NCBI GenBank assembly: GCA_910583735.1
Contig: CAJTXS010000002.1
Coordinates: 101,028-165,027, forward strand
Length of the DNA: 64,000 bases
Reading direction: 5' to 3'
DNA from: an uncultured Christensenella sp.
Lineage (GTDB): Bacteria > Bacillota > Clostridia > Christensenellales > UBA3700
Shown: positions 18,138 through 27,614 of the stretch, in pieces
Layout of the letters: each line of letters opens with the position of its first letter
Numbering within the stretch: the stretch's first letter is position 1
Translations under genes and position numbers: made by a program
The notes under the pieces: model-generated
Databases searched by the model: none
Seen by the model: the letters and a program-made list of their open reading frames with translations, nothing else
What the model was told of the DNA's origin: nothing

Positions 18138-20392
18138 TTCACACCTCTGAGCAAGTGCCCCGCGCTGCCGCCCTCACACTTCTTACCGCGCAAATACGCG
18201 TCGATTATATTCTTCGCATCGTCTAAGCTATAGCCCGTCACATCGAGAAGATATCTGCAAGCGTTCAACTTAATACCGTCCCTGCCCGCGATATTGATAA
18301 TATCGGGATTGAGCAACTCGAAGTAACAATCGGATATCTTTATGCGCCTTAATAGATACTCTCCGTAAGCGTCGCTGTATTTCATATCCGAGCTCCACTT
18401 ACAATCGCCGCAACTGCCGCCGTTAATGAGCTTACCGGGACAATGCGTCAACGTCATAACGGGCGGACGACCGTATGCGTATACTATGGGATCAGGCAAT
18501 GCGTTAAGCTCGGATACATTTAGCTCAAGCGACGCCGCGTAATCGTCTACGCCAAGTCGCGCTATACAATTCTTGTTATAAATATTCAGCCCCGTACCGC
18601 CTATTACTTGCATATTAAATTGCCTTGCAAGATATAGCGCGCCGATATTATCGCAATACAATCCGACTAAGTTATCCCTTATTTTCGATATCGCAGCTTT
18701 AACTATCGACATATCGGCAACTCTGATTATCTTGGGAATAGCCATATATATTCTTGAATTATTCTCAAATAAGCCGCTTTTCATAATATAATCAATGTTT
18801 TCAGCTCGATAATCTGCAATTTGCAATATGCAATCGATATTATTCTCCGCGCAGAGCTTAAGTATAGCGATATTATCGGACATTACAATCAGGCGCGACA
18901 TACCATGCTTTGCTCCGCCCTCATTTCGCCCCATCGCCGCAAGAGGTTGCACATAATCTACCCGAATAAGATTATAATTATGCAATATATTGTATCGCAA
19001 CTTTTCAACCGCACGCTTGCGCAAGTCGTTGATTACAGACAGCGGGACAAAGCAATCGCCGTCGATTTCCGCGCTTAAAGACACGCATTTCAACTCGCCG
19101 TTATCCTTATCCATGACGCCCGAAATATCGCTCTTGTCTGTCGCCCTGCTCTTAGCGGGCTGCGCTATATATTCGCTCTCTTCCCTTACGCTAACGCCCG
19201 ATGCCGACAGAGTCAACGCGACGGCTTTTCCGACCGCCGCCTCTATAGCGGCGTCGAAAGGTATATATCTTTTTTCGATGCAGAGCTCTCTGTCCCTGCT
19301 CTCGTCGTAAGTGATACTTACGATATCGCCTGCGCGGTAGTTGTCGCTCTTGCACGGAATAACCAACGAGCCGCCGCGCCGCTCTATCTTATCCACTCTC
19401 ATGCCGCCTATCTCTACGCCGCGCCTGCTTATCTTGATACCGTCGCCTACGGACAAATCGGGTATATCGCTCGTCTCTATCCTGCCTTTGCCCGCGCATA
19501 TTATCTTGCCGACTTCTTCACCTGCATTATTTGCCATATCCCGAGATATAATGTCGCCGTTACCCCTGTCATATCCGGGAATAAAGCCGCCTCTGTTGTA
19601 CGCCCTCTTCAATTTCGAAAGAGCGGACTTATCGACAACACCGTCCAAGGCGTCCCTATATGCGCTCACGACTTCCGCAACATAATAAGGAGTCTTAAGT
19701 CTGCCCTCTATCTTACAGCTGTCTACGCCCGCGTCTTGCAACTTCTTCAAGTCGCTAATCCTACAGATATCCGACGCGGACAGCAGATAGCCGCGATTGC
19801 CCCCGCAAGAGTATTCTCTCCTGCAAGGCTGATTGCACCTGCCTCTGTTGCCGCTGTCTCCACTCATGAAGGATGACATCAGACATCCGCCCGAAAAAGA
19901 TACGCACAGCGCGCCGTGTACGAAAACTTCTATCTCCAAACCGCTCTTTTTGACGCTTGCGATATCTTCAATGCGACACTCTCGCGACAGCACTATACGC
20001 TTAAAGCCCAATTCTTTGGCCATAAGCGCGCCTTCGAGGTTGTGGATACCCATCTGCGTACTGGCATGCAGCGGCACGCCGCTTGCTCTGAATATATCCA
20101 TAGCTCCGATATCGGTCACTATGAATGCGTCCGCCCCAGCGTCCGCCGCAGCGCGCACCCTAAGGCGCAACATATCCATTTCCTTATCCTTAACGCATGT
20201 GTTAAAAGCGATATAGACCTTTACCCCGTACAGGTGGCAAAAGTCTATATACTGTGATATATTTTCGCTGTTAAAGTTGTCGGCTTTTGCTCTGGCATTG
20301 AACAAATCCATGCCCAAGTACACCGCATCCGCGCCCGAATATACCGCCGCCTTAAGCGACGCGGCATTGCCTGCGGGAGCGAGGAGCTCCAT
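18134..20392 (-). CDS. U32-family protein with DUF3656-type middle region (RlhA/YdcP-like)
   Basis: 752 residues, the long form. The N-terminal MELLAPAGN...GADAVYLG opens the U32 fold, and the signature EVFVHGALCVSFSGGCLMS with later Cys (RCNQPCRREYSC) is clear. CKIEGRLKTPYYVAEVV follows, and a second Cys-rich segment appears near the C-terminus (HCPGKLINGGSCGDC). E. coli RlhA of this family is needed for hydroxylation of 23S rRNA C2501; a peptidase role is historical. Conserved Cys suggest an iron-sulfur site. It sits between pheT and mutS2 in the operon with one base to pheT. Confidence 0.88.
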   Translation of the reverse strand: MELLAPAGNAASLKAAVYSGADAVYLGMDLFNARAKADNFNSENISQYIDFCHLYGVKVYIAFNTCVKDKEMDMLRLRVRAAADAGADAFIVTDIGAMDIFRASGVPLHASTQMGIHNLEGALMAKELGFKRIVLSRECRIEDIASVKKSGLEIEVFVHGALCVSFSGGCLMSSFMSGDSGNRGRCNQPCRREYSCGGNRGYLLSASDICRISDLKKLQDAGVDSCKIEGRLKTPYYVAEVVSAYRDALDGVVDKSALSKLKRAYNRGGFIPGYDRGNGDIISRDMANNAGEEVGKIICAGKGRIETSDIPDLSVGDGIKISRRGVEIGGMRVDKIERRGGSLVIPCKSDNYRAGDIVSITYDESRDRELCIEKRYIPFDAAIEAAVGKAVALTLSASGVSVREESEYIAQPAKSRATDKSDISGVMDKDNGELKCVSLSAEIDGDCFVPLSVINDLRKRAVEKLRYNILHNYNLIRVDYVQPLAAMGRNEGGAKHGMSRLIVMSDNIAILKLCAENNIDCILQIADYRAENIDYIMKSGLFENNSRIYMAIPKIIRVADMSIVKAAISKIRDNLVGLYCDNIGALYLARQFNMQVIGGTGLNIYNKNCIARLGVDDYAASLELNVSELNALPDPIVYAYGRPPVMTLTHCPGKLINGGSCGDCKWSSDMKYSDAYGEYLLRRIKISDCYFELLNPDIINIAGRDGIKLNACRYLLDVTGYSLDDAKNIIDAYLRGKKCEGGSAGHLLRGVK

Positions 20393-22783
20393 TTACCTCA
20401 GCACGGCACCCAGCTCGGAGTGCAATTTTTCCGTAATCTTGTCCATACGCGAAGTAATATCCGCGTCTGTAAGCGTCTTGTCGTCCGCTCTGAATACGAG
20501 ATTGAGCGCAACGCTCTTCTTATCGGCAAGCAGCAGCTTGTTGCGATAGACGTCGAATACGCTAACTTCCTTGAGCAGACCGCCGCCCGCCTTCTTGATA
20601 GATGCGATTATCTGCGCGGCAGTTACGTCCTCTTCCACCACGATAGCAATATCGCGCTCGACGGGCGGGAACTTACTGACATGCTCGAATACGTACTTCC
20701 TGCGAGCGCACTTATGCAGCATATCGATATCCAACTCCGCTATATACAGCCTTTCGTCCACATTGAACGCAGCCGATACGTCGCGGTGCACTTCGCCTAT
20801 ATATCCCAGCGTCTTACCGCCTGCGGCTATGATATCCGCGCTCCTGCCCGCGTGCAGATAAGGCAATGTAGACCTCTCGTACGACGCGTCTATGCCGAAA
20901 GCGCTCAATATATTCTCTATCGCGCCCTTGACGGTGTAGAAGTCCTCGTCTTTTCCGTATGCGCCGAGCGCCAATCTCTCCGACTGCTCGGGCAACTCGC
21001 CGTCTCCTTTGAAGTATACGCTTGCCGCCTCGTACAGTCTTGCCGTGCGGATAGACTTGAGACAGTTGCTTGACAGCGTCGATATCATGGAATATGCAAG
21101 CGTGGTGCGCATGCGCGACATATCCTCGCCCAAAGGATTGAGTAACTCTACGCCGCTGCGCAAAACGTCGTCCTCGGGCAACATCAATACATCGCACGCC
21201 TTGGGCGAGACGAAGGAATAAGTCAATATCTCGTTATACCCCGCAGCGACGCACAGTCTCTTGACAAGGTCGGTATCGGCTATTCGCAATCCCTTTCCGC
21301 CCACGGTCTGCTCGCCCTTCTCCATGAGAGTGCCTTTAATCTTGTCATAACCGTAGAAGCGTATCACTTCCTCGGCAAGGTCGTTGACATTCTCGAGGTC
21401 TTCCCTTCCCGCGGGAGGAGTGCAAACAATCTTATCCCCGTCGCGCTCCACTTTTATCCTAAGCGCGCCGAGTATCCTTACAGCTTCGTCTGCGGGGACT
21501 TCTACGCCGAGTATGCCGTTAATGCGGCTGAGCGTAGTCTCTATCGTCTTAGCATCTGCCTGTCCGTCCGATACGTCTATCAAGCCCTGCGCTATAGCGC
21601 CGCAACCGAGCTCTTGCACGAGGTGCAGCGCGCGCCGCACGCCTATCTCCTGTAGCGAGCTGTCCACGCCCTTCTCGTATCTTGCGGAAGAGTCCGACCT
21701 AAGTCCCAGCCCGCGCGACGTACGACGCACGCTGTCTCTTGCAAATTTAGCGCTCTCGAATATCACAGCCGCGGTATCTTCTCTGATGCCGCTGTTCTCG
21801 CCGCCCATAACTCCCGCTATCGCGCAAGCCTTAACCGCGTCGGATATCACCAATATATCTCCGTTCAAAGTATATTCTTTACCGTCGAGCGCGACTATCT
21901 TTTCGCCGTCGCCCGCGCGCCTGACGTCTATCTTCGCCCCTTCGATATCGCGCATGTCGAATGCGTGCATAGGCTGACCTATCTCTGTAAGTACGTAATT
22001 GGTGATGTCTACCAGATTGCATATAGGTCTTATGCCCACAGACTTAAGTCTGCGCCTGATATATTCGGGCGAGGGCGCAATCTTCACGTCCGTGACCGCT
22101 GCCGCCATATATCTGGGACAAAGCGCCTTGTCTTGCACATTAACCTTAACGTAATCGCTTACGCTCGACTTACCGCTCGCGCCGTAAGACAAATCGGGCA
22201 TCTTAAGCGGCTTATTGAGTATCGCAGCTACCTCGCCCGCTATACCGAGCACACTGTTGCAATCCCCTCTGTTGGCGGTGACCGCGACATCGAGTACGAC
22301 GTCGTCGTAGCCGAGCACGTCGTTGATGTCTGTGCCAAGAGGCATCGTCTCGCCGTTCATAATCAGTATACCGTATACGCCGGCTCCCTTGTAATCGCTC
22401 TCGCTCAATCCCAGCTCTTCGCCGCTGCACATCATGCCGCACGAAGTTACGCCTCTGAGTTTACCCGTCTTGATATGCTTGCCGTCCGGCAAGATCGCGC
22501 CGTCGGTCGCAATCGGGACTATATCTCCCACCGATATATTGCTCGCGCCCGTAACTATCTGCAGCGACTTATCGCCGATATCCACGCTGCATACTACCAG
22601 TTTGTCCGCGTCGGGGTGTTTCTCTATAGCATCAATCCTACCGAGCACTACGCCCTTAATAGCTGCGCGTTGGTCTATTATTTCCTCAACTTCGAAGCCC
22701 GTATTGACCAATCTGTCCGCAAGCTCCTCCGCGGGTATGTCTATATCTACAAAGTCCTTTAACCAGTTGAGAGTTACTTTCAT
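20393..22783 (-). CDS. pheT: Phenylalanyl-tRNA synthetase beta subunit
   Basis: 796 residues with the full bacterial domain order: N-terminal domain with the EMAP-like tRNA-binding region (about 39-150), B3/B4 editing domain, B5 domain, a catalytic-like core without its own aminoacylation site, and the C-terminal anticodon-binding FDX-ACB domain (YVFEHVSKFPPVERDIAIV and onward). It forms the alpha2-beta2 enzyme with PheS. The start codon overlaps the pheS stop (ATGA), implying coupled translation. Confidence 0.97.
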   Translation of the reverse strand: MKVTLNWLKDFVDIDIPAEELADRLVNTGFEVEEIIDQRAAIKGVVLGRIDAIEKHPDADKLVVCSVDIGDKSLQIVTGASNISVGDIVPIATDGAILPDGKHIKTGKLRGVTSCGMMCSGEELGLSESDYKGAGVYGILIMNGETMPLGTDINDVLGYDDVVLDVAVTANRGDCNSVLGIAGEVAAILNKPLKMPDLSYGASGKSSVSDYVKVNVQDKALCPRYMAAAVTDVKIAPSPEYIRRRLKSVGIRPICNLVDITNYVLTEIGQPMHAFDMRDIEGAKIDVRRAGDGEKIVALDGKEYTLNGDILVISDAVKACAIAGVMGGENSGIREDTAAVIFESAKFARDSVRRTSRGLGLRSDSSARYEKGVDSSLQEIGVRRALHLVQELGCGAIAQGLIDVSDGQADAKTIETTLSRINGILGVEVPADEAVRILGALRIKVERDGDKIVCTPPAGREDLENVNDLAEEVIRFYGYDKIKGTLMEKGEQTVGGKGLRIADTDLVKRLCVAAGYNEILTYSFVSPKACDVLMLPEDDVLRSGVELLNPLGEDMSRMRTTLAYSMISTLSSNCLKSIRTARLYEAASVYFKGDGELPEQSERLALGAYGKDEDFYTVKGAIENILSAFGIDASYERSTLPYLHAGRSADIIAAGGKTLGYIGEVHRDVSAAFNVDERLYIAELDIDMLHKCARRKYVFEHVSKFPPVERDIAIVVEEDVTAAQIIASIKKAGGGLLKEVSVFDVYRNKLLLADKKSVALNLVFRADDKTLTDADITSRMDKITEKLHSELGAVLR

Positions 22784-23817
22784 ATCTCCTCCTTAAAGCC
22801 CGATAAAAATCTCGCGTCGTTCTCGAAAAGTATGCGCATATCGGGTATGCCGTACTTGATCATGGCTATCCTCTCCACGCCCATTCCGAATGCAAAGCCG
22901 CTGTAAATATCGGGATCTATGCCGCTGTCGCGCAATACCGCGGGATTGACTACGCCCGCGCCGAGCACTTCTATCCAGCCCGTCCCCTTGCATATCCTGC
23001 ATCCCTTGCCGTGACATACGGGACAGGTGACGTCCACCTCTACGCTGGGCTCGGTAAACGGAAAGTACGAGGGGCGAAATCTTATCTTGGTCTTGGAATC
23101 AAACAGCTCTTTGGCTGCGCACTCCAGCGTACCCTTGAGGTCGCACAGCGTGATATTCTTGTCTACGACCAAGCCTTCTACCTGCTGGAACATGGGCGAG
23201 TGCGTGGCGTCGTCGTCGGGACGATAGACCTTACCCGGACATACCACTCTGATAGGCGGCTTGCTCTTGTCCATAACTCTCGCCTGTACGGGCGATGTAT
23301 GCGTGCGAAGCAGCACATCGGGAGTGATATAAAATGTATCCTGCATATCTCTTGCGGGATGGTCCTTAGGCATGTTCATACGTCTGAAGTTGTAGTAATC
23401 GCTCTCTATCTCAGGACCTTGCTCTACGCTGAATCCCAGCGAGATAAATACCCTCAATATCTCCTCTCTCACCAGAGTGCAGGGGTGATAGCTACCGCGC
23501 TTAATGCCCTTGCCGCTCAATGTCACATCGATGCGCTCGTCTCTGATCTTGCGCTCGAGCTCCAATCTCTTGAGCAAAGCAAGCCTCAACTCTATCATGG
23601 ACGCGATGGAATCTCTCGCCTCGTTGACGAGCTTGCCCACGCCGGGACGCTCCTCTGGCGGAATATCCTTGAGACCGCGCAGCAGCGAAGTAAGTTCTCC
23701 GCTCTTGCCCAGCAGCCTGACGCGCATGTCGTTGACATCGCCCGCCTCGTTGCTCTCCTCCAACCTGCTCTTGGCATATGCCAGAATTTCTTGAATTTTT
23801 TCACTTATAACAGACAT
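22780..23817 (-). CDS. pheS: Phenylalanyl-tRNA synthetase alpha subunit
   Basis: 345 residues. An N-terminal coiled coil binds tRNA. The class II catalytic core shows the Cys-rich segment CPVCHGKGCRICKGTGW seen in Firmicute PheS, GWIEVLGAGVVNP (motif 2 region) and FAFGMGVERIAMIKYG (motif 3). It charges tRNA-Phe with PheT. It is the first gene of an operon controlled by the T-box leader immediately upstream. GGAG lies 8 bases before ATG. Confidence 0.97.
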   Translation of the reverse strand: MSVISEKIQEILAYAKSRLEESNEAGDVNDMRVRLLGKSGELTSLLRGLKDIPPEERPGVGKLVNEARDSIASMIELRLALLKRLELERKIRDERIDVTLSGKGIKRGSYHPCTLVREEILRVFISLGFSVEQGPEIESDYYNFRRMNMPKDHPARDMQDTFYITPDVLLRTHTSPVQARVMDKSKPPIRVVCPGKVYRPDDDATHSPMFQQVEGLVVDKNITLCDLKGTLECAAKELFDSKTKIRFRPSYFPFTEPSVEVDVTCPVCHGKGCRICKGTGWIEVLGAGVVNPAVLRDSGIDPDIYSGFAFGMGVERIAMIKYGIPDMRILFENDARFLSGFKEEI

Positions 23818-23840
23818 TTCTCTTCTCCGTCATTATTATA

Positions 23841-24085
23841 AAAAGCGGCGCCCCATATTAGGGCGCCGCGCGCTGTACCACCTAACTTCGCCGATTGCAA
23901 CAGTGTGCAATCCGCCTCGTTTCGTTATAACGGTCCGACCGTCCGCCACTACTCTCCGGATAGGATTTAAGACGGAAGCTCCCGAGCGAATTCATCCCTA
24001 TCCGACCGTCCGCCCTCACAGCCCTCGAAGCAGACTCTCTGACGCCTGATAATGTGGGATCACGTTCCCGTTCATAGCTTTTAAT
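23841..24085 (-). promoter_or_regulatory. T-box leader of pheST, specifier UUC (Phe)
   Basis: On the minus strand the conserved T-box core AGGTGGTACAGCGCG lies at 23869-23883, and the terminator stem GCGGCGCCC/GGGCGCCGC (23845-23853, 23861-23869) follows with a T tract. Upstream an AGAGAG motif, a GCTGTGAG loop and the specifier region TGAA-TTC-GC can be read. The TTC at 23988-23990 is in the same position as the CTC of the leuA leader in this window. Uncharged tRNA-Phe should stabilise the antiterminator and switch the operon on. A possible promoter (TTGCAA at 24112-24117, 18 bases, TAATAT at 24088-24093) precedes it. Confidence 0.92.
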
Positions 24086-24175
24086 ATATATTATCATTAT
24101 TTATATTGCCATTGCAAGGATTTTTTACCCCCTTGATACTCAACAAGGCGGCATATCGCTCATATTATATTATAT

Positions 24176-24883
24176 ATGCCTTACTATTACGTCACCAAGA
24201 GCGAGCCGCGCCGTCGGCGCAAAAAGAAGAGCGTAAAATTCATCGCCGTTTTGCTCACCGTTACTCTGCTGCTCTGCGGACTGTTCTTCTATATGAATTA
24301 CAACGCCACGCGCATAATCGAGCAACTCACGGCGGCGACTGTAAGGCAGCTAATCAACGATAAGATCAACGAGTCGCTCGACATGCTCGTGTCTGACTAT
24401 CCCGTAGACTATCACCAATACGTCGACATTAAATACGGCTCGGACGGCAATGTATCGCTCATCAGCGCGGATACGGTTAAGATCAATAAATTGATGTCGC
24501 AATATTCCACTCTGATACAGCAGCGAATCGTCACCATACGCGACGACGAAGTATGCGTCCCCGCGCTTGCATTCTGCGGATGGGCGCTGATTGCCAATCT
24601 CGGCGCGCCCGTTAGACTGCAAGTGGAAGCCGTAGGCAGCGCGCCGTGCAATTACCGCACCGAATTTAAGGAAGTAGGCATCAATCAAACCCTGCACAGC
24701 ATCTACATAGACGTAGAGGCGGGCGTGGACATAGTATTGCCCGTCAACGACATTCGCATCACCGAGACCTCTTCCGTACTGGTATGCGAGAATATAATCG
24801 TAGGGAAAGTCCCCGACTTCTATCTGAAAGGCGGCGGCAATATGCTCTTACAAGGAAGCGGCAAATATTTATCTATTCGTTAG
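24176..24883 (+). CDS. yunB: Sporulation protein YunB
   Basis: 235 residues. A basic N-terminus (RRRRKKK), one membrane helix (about 22-40), then a soluble domain with the family's hallmarks: PALAFCGWALIANLGAPVRLQVEAVGSAP, then EFKEVGINQTLHSIYIDV and a Val/Pro-rich end. YunB is a mother-cell (sigma-E) protein needed for efficient sporulation in Bacillus; its biochemistry is not known. It lies divergent to the pheST leader. No Shine-Dalgarno site is present, and TATTAT at 24163-24168 lies 7 bases before ATG. Confidence 0.88.
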   Translation: MPYYYVTKSEPRRRRKKKSVKFIAVLLTVTLLLCGLFFYMNYNATRIIEQLTAATVRQLINDKINESLDMLVSDYPVDYHQYVDIKYGSDGNVSLISADTVKINKLMSQYSTLIQQRIVTIRDDEVCVPALAFCGWALIANLGAPVRLQVEAVGSAPCNYRTEFKEVGINQTLHSIYIDVEAGVDIVLPVNDIRITETSSVLVCENIIVGKVPDFYLKGGGNMLLQGSGKYLSIR

Positions 24884-25240
24884 CCGCCCGTCCGCACATT
24901 CTTAAACGCGTAATATTTACCTATTGATTTCCGTTAGAAAGCGCAACTTGAATTAAAGCAATATCAGCCTGCGATGCAGTTCATGCAATAAAATCCAGAT
25001 ACAATTAACAGTTATAAAATATTGTAAATATGTGTCGAATTATTATAAAATAGCTACTTATTAATAATTATTCAGCCTGTTTATTTCTTTTTTCGCTTGT
25101 TAAGAAAATTTAATGATTTTAATATTAAATCTATAATAAAGGGGCAGAGCTTGCAAAACTTGCTATCGCTCTGCCCTATAAACTTTACAATACACAGCTG
25201 CGGCATATCACATTGTTATCCGCGATATGCCGTCGCCGGA
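24884..25240. other. 357-base AT-rich gap between yunB and spoVAE ends
   Basis: Convergent gap with no open frame of note. Two stem-loops occur at its spoVAE side: CGGCATATC/GATATGCCG (25201-25232) and the terminator at 25142-25176 listed next. Nothing else was recognised. Confidence 0.6.
25142..25176 (-). terminator. Probable terminator of spoVAE
   Basis: A 9-bp stem GGGCAGAGC/GCTCTGCCC (25142-25150 and 25168-25176), followed on the minus strand by CTTTATT, lies about 65 bases after the spoVAE stop. The T tract is short, so efficiency is uncertain. Confidence 0.5.
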
Positions 25241-25618
25241 TTATAATTTCTTAGACCTCGACTTGAATATCAAAGCGAATATAAAACCGAAGAATATCGC
25301 CGCCGTAAGTCCCGCCGATACCGCAGCAAGTCCGTATGTCACGGCATGATAAAGACTTATCTTGCTGCCCTCTATAGCGCCCTTTGCAAGTGTGGAACCA
25401 AAGCCCGTGATAGGGATAGTTATGCCCGCTCCCGCGAATTTTTCTATATATGAGAACAAGCCGACAGCTTCCAGCACTACGCCTAACACAAGGAAAGTAA
25501 CCAGTATTCTTGCCGAAGTAATCTTAGTCTTATTGATCAATAGCTGACCTATCAGACAGATAGAGCCGCCCACAGCAAAGACCTTAAGATACATCAATAT
25601 ATATTGCCACCACACCAT
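25241..25618 (-). CDS. spoVAE: Stage V sporulation protein AE
   Basis: 125 residues, four hydrophobic segments. The family pattern is visible: FAVGGSICLIGQLLI near the N-terminus and GAGITIPITGFGSTLAKGAIEG in the middle, which is shared with SpoVAC. SpoVA proteins form the inner spore membrane channel for dipicolinic acid. It is separated from spoVAD by 425 bases, whereas these genes are normally contiguous, so it may have its own promoter. GGAG lies 13 bases before the ATG, which is far. Confidence 0.95.
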   Translation of the reverse strand: MVWWQYILMYLKVFAVGGSICLIGQLLINKTKITSARILVTFLVLGVVLEAVGLFSYIEKFAGAGITIPITGFGSTLAKGAIEGSKISLYHAVTYGLAAVSAGLTAAIFFGFIFALIFKSRSKKL

Positions 25619-26043
25619 AATTAAGTTAATTCTCCGTTACGATTATGTAAGCTAAGCCGTATATGCGACATTGCATAAAATATATAGTGATCATATCCGT
25701 TTTAATAGATATCTTGCGCTGCTCTCTGCTTATATCGCTTTGATAAATAAGCTGCTCGGCGCGATTTAAGTTTTATTACTGCCGTTATGCCGCGCTTAGC
25801 ATTTATATTGTTGATACAGTATTTTGCGCTACTTCGCTATTGCTCCTACATCTTACCATCTACTTTACGAATGTGGCTTGACAGATACAAAACAACGGAC
25901 TTCGACTAATTGTGCGATTCAAGCGGAGCAAGTTACAATTATATGACTTATGCTATTAAGCTTAACTTTTAAGCAACAATGCAAAACCGGAGCATCGTGC
26001 GCAAGTGCCGTCTCCATTGTAATAAGCAAAACGCTTTATAATT
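25619..26043. other. 425-base gap splitting spoVAD and spoVAE
   Basis: AT-rich, with no open frame of note on either strand and no strong hairpin. I looked for a sigma-G type promoter before spoVAE and found only partial matches with wrong spacing. The gap could hold a promoter for spoVAE or be the remains of a lost gene. Confidence 0.5.
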
Positions 26044-27048
26044 TTATACTTCGAAAGCCACAGCATGCGCTATGCCGGGGATACTCTCGCCCTGCAATGA
26101 CGAATCTTTGGACAGCAACGCGCCCGTAGGCACAAGCAATACTCTCTTAATATTGCCCTCGCACATCTCCTTATATATATAAGATGCGAAAACCACCGAC
26201 GAGCATCCCGCGCCCGAACCGCCTTGAACATCTTTTTGCTTGTCGGCATATATGAGACTACCGCAATCGTTAAGACAGCCGGACAAGTCATAGCCTTCCT
26301 TCTTGCACAGATAATATACCGTCTCTCTTCCGAATTTGCCGAGGTCTCCCGTAAATATATAGTCGTAATAATCCTCGCCTCTTCCCGTATCTTTGAGATG
26401 CGTAAGGATCGTATCGGCTGCCGCCGGAGCCATCGCCGCGCCCATATTATTAGGGTCGCATATACCGTAATCTACAATTTTACCTATAGTACAGTGCGTA
26501 AGCTTAGGCATGCCCTGCTTGCCCTCAAGACTCAACAATACGCTTCCCGCACCCGTAACGGTGTACTGCGACGCAGGCGTAGGCTGAGTGCCGAGCTCAA
26601 GCGGATAACGGAACTGACGCTCGACCGCGCCGTAATGCGAGCCAGTGCAGCATACCGCAGTGCGCATATTGCCCCTGCCGAGCATAAACATCGCAAGGCT
26701 CATAGCCTCGCCGAACGATGCGCACGCGCTGTATACTCCGACAAAGGGTATCTCGAACTCCCTTGAGGCAAAACTGCTTGCCACCAGCTGATTAAGCAAG
26801 TCGCCGCCGATTAAGCAATCGATGTCCGTGCGTTGCTTGTCCGCGCGAGCTATTACTTGCTCGATAGCATGCTTGTGCATCTTGATCTCGGTCTTTTCGT
26901 GAGTTTTGCACTCCCATTCGTCATCTTCGAGCACATCGTCGAAGAAACAGCCGAACCTGCCCTTACCTTCTGTAGGTCCGACTATACTGTATGTTCCCGC
27001 GACATAGATATCCTCGTCGGCTTTATAAGTGTGCTTTCCCTTGCGCAT
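26044..27048 (-). CDS. spoVAD: Stage V sporulation protein AD
   Basis: 334 residues, normal length. It has a thiolase-like fold with a Cys-containing segment (GVYSACASFGEAMSLAMFM) and GAGCSSVVFASYIYKEM near the end. In Bacillus the protein sits on the outer face of the inner spore membrane and binds dipicolinic acid. It follows spoVAC by 15 bases with a good Shine-Dalgarno site (AGGAGAGG). Confidence 0.96.
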   Translation of the reverse strand: MRKGKHTYKADEDIYVAGTYSIVGPTEGKGRFGCFFDDVLEDDEWECKTHEKTEIKMHKHAIEQVIARADKQRTDIDCLIGGDLLNQLVASSFASREFEIPFVGVYSACASFGEAMSLAMFMLGRGNMRTAVCCTGSHYGAVERQFRYPLELGTQPTPASQYTVTGAGSVLLSLEGKQGMPKLTHCTIGKIVDYGICDPNNMGAAMAPAAADTILTHLKDTGRGEDYYDYIFTGDLGKFGRETVYYLCKKEGYDLSGCLNDCGSLIYADKQKDVQGGSGAGCSSVVFASYIYKEMCEGNIKRVLLVPTGALLSKDSSLQGESIPGIAHAVAFEV

Positions 27049-27063
27049 ATTATCCCTCTCCTA

Positions 27064-27510
27064 TCAACCTATCATTGCAACTATCCAGTAGATAAAGCCA
27101 ACGGTCACCGATGATACGATACCCGTCACTATTACAGGTCCCGCTATCACGAACATCTTAGCCATCAGTCCGAATACTATGCCTTCCTTCCTAAATTCCA
27201 TCGCAGGAGACGCTATGGAATTGGCAAAGCCCGTAATAGGGATTATGGAACCTGCGCCCGCGACCGAACCTATCTTGTCATATATACCAAGTCCCGTCAA
27301 AAACGCGCCTAAAAATATCATAGTCGCCGACGTAAGCGACCCTATCATTGCCTTAGGCGCTTCGGGCAAGATTGCCTTATATACATCGCCGAAAGCCTGT
27401 CCTATCATACATATAAGTCCGCCTACGCCGAAAGCGGTGAGCAAAGTCACCCATTCATTGGTACGCGGACCGTGCTTGTCAATATATTCTGCATATTGCT
27501 TACTGTCCAT
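27064..27510 (-). CDS. spoVAC: Stage V sporulation protein AC
   Basis: 148 residues with four to five membrane segments. FGVGGLICMIGQAFGD and AGAGSIIPITGFANSIASPAMEFRKEG are the family signature. In Bacillus SpoVAC acts as a mechanosensitive channel during dipicolinic acid movement. Its ATG overlaps the stop of a 34-codon ORF upstream (TAATG), whose last codons supply the Shine-Dalgarno sequence AAGGAGG. Confidence 0.96.
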   Translation of the reverse strand: MDSKQYAEYIDKHGPRTNEWVTLLTAFGVGGLICMIGQAFGDVYKAILPEAPKAMIGSLTSATMIFLGAFLTGLGIYDKIGSVAGAGSIIPITGFANSIASPAMEFRKEGIVFGLMAKMFVIAGPVIVTGIVSSVTVGFIYWIVAMIG

Positions 27511-27614
27511 TACACTTCCTCCTTAAGCGACGGCGGCGCATATCTTATCTCTCTGTCTTCGATATTGCTTTTTGCATAAACCGTAGCATTATCGGGTAAA
27601 TCAACTTTATTCAT
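27510..27614 (-). CDS. Small 34-residue ORF coupled to spoVAC
   Basis: ATG at 27614 with AGAGGT 6 bases upstream and stop TAA overlapping the spoVAC ATG (TAATG). The peptide starts MNKVDLPDN and ends PPSLKEEV; it is soluble, slightly acidic and has no membrane segment. Good ribosome site and tight coupling support translation. It could be an unrecognised small sporulation protein or a leader peptide whose translation opens the spoVAC start. I do not recognise a family. Confidence 0.55.
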   Translation of the reverse strand: MNKVDLPDNATVYAKSNIEDREIRYAPPSLKEEV

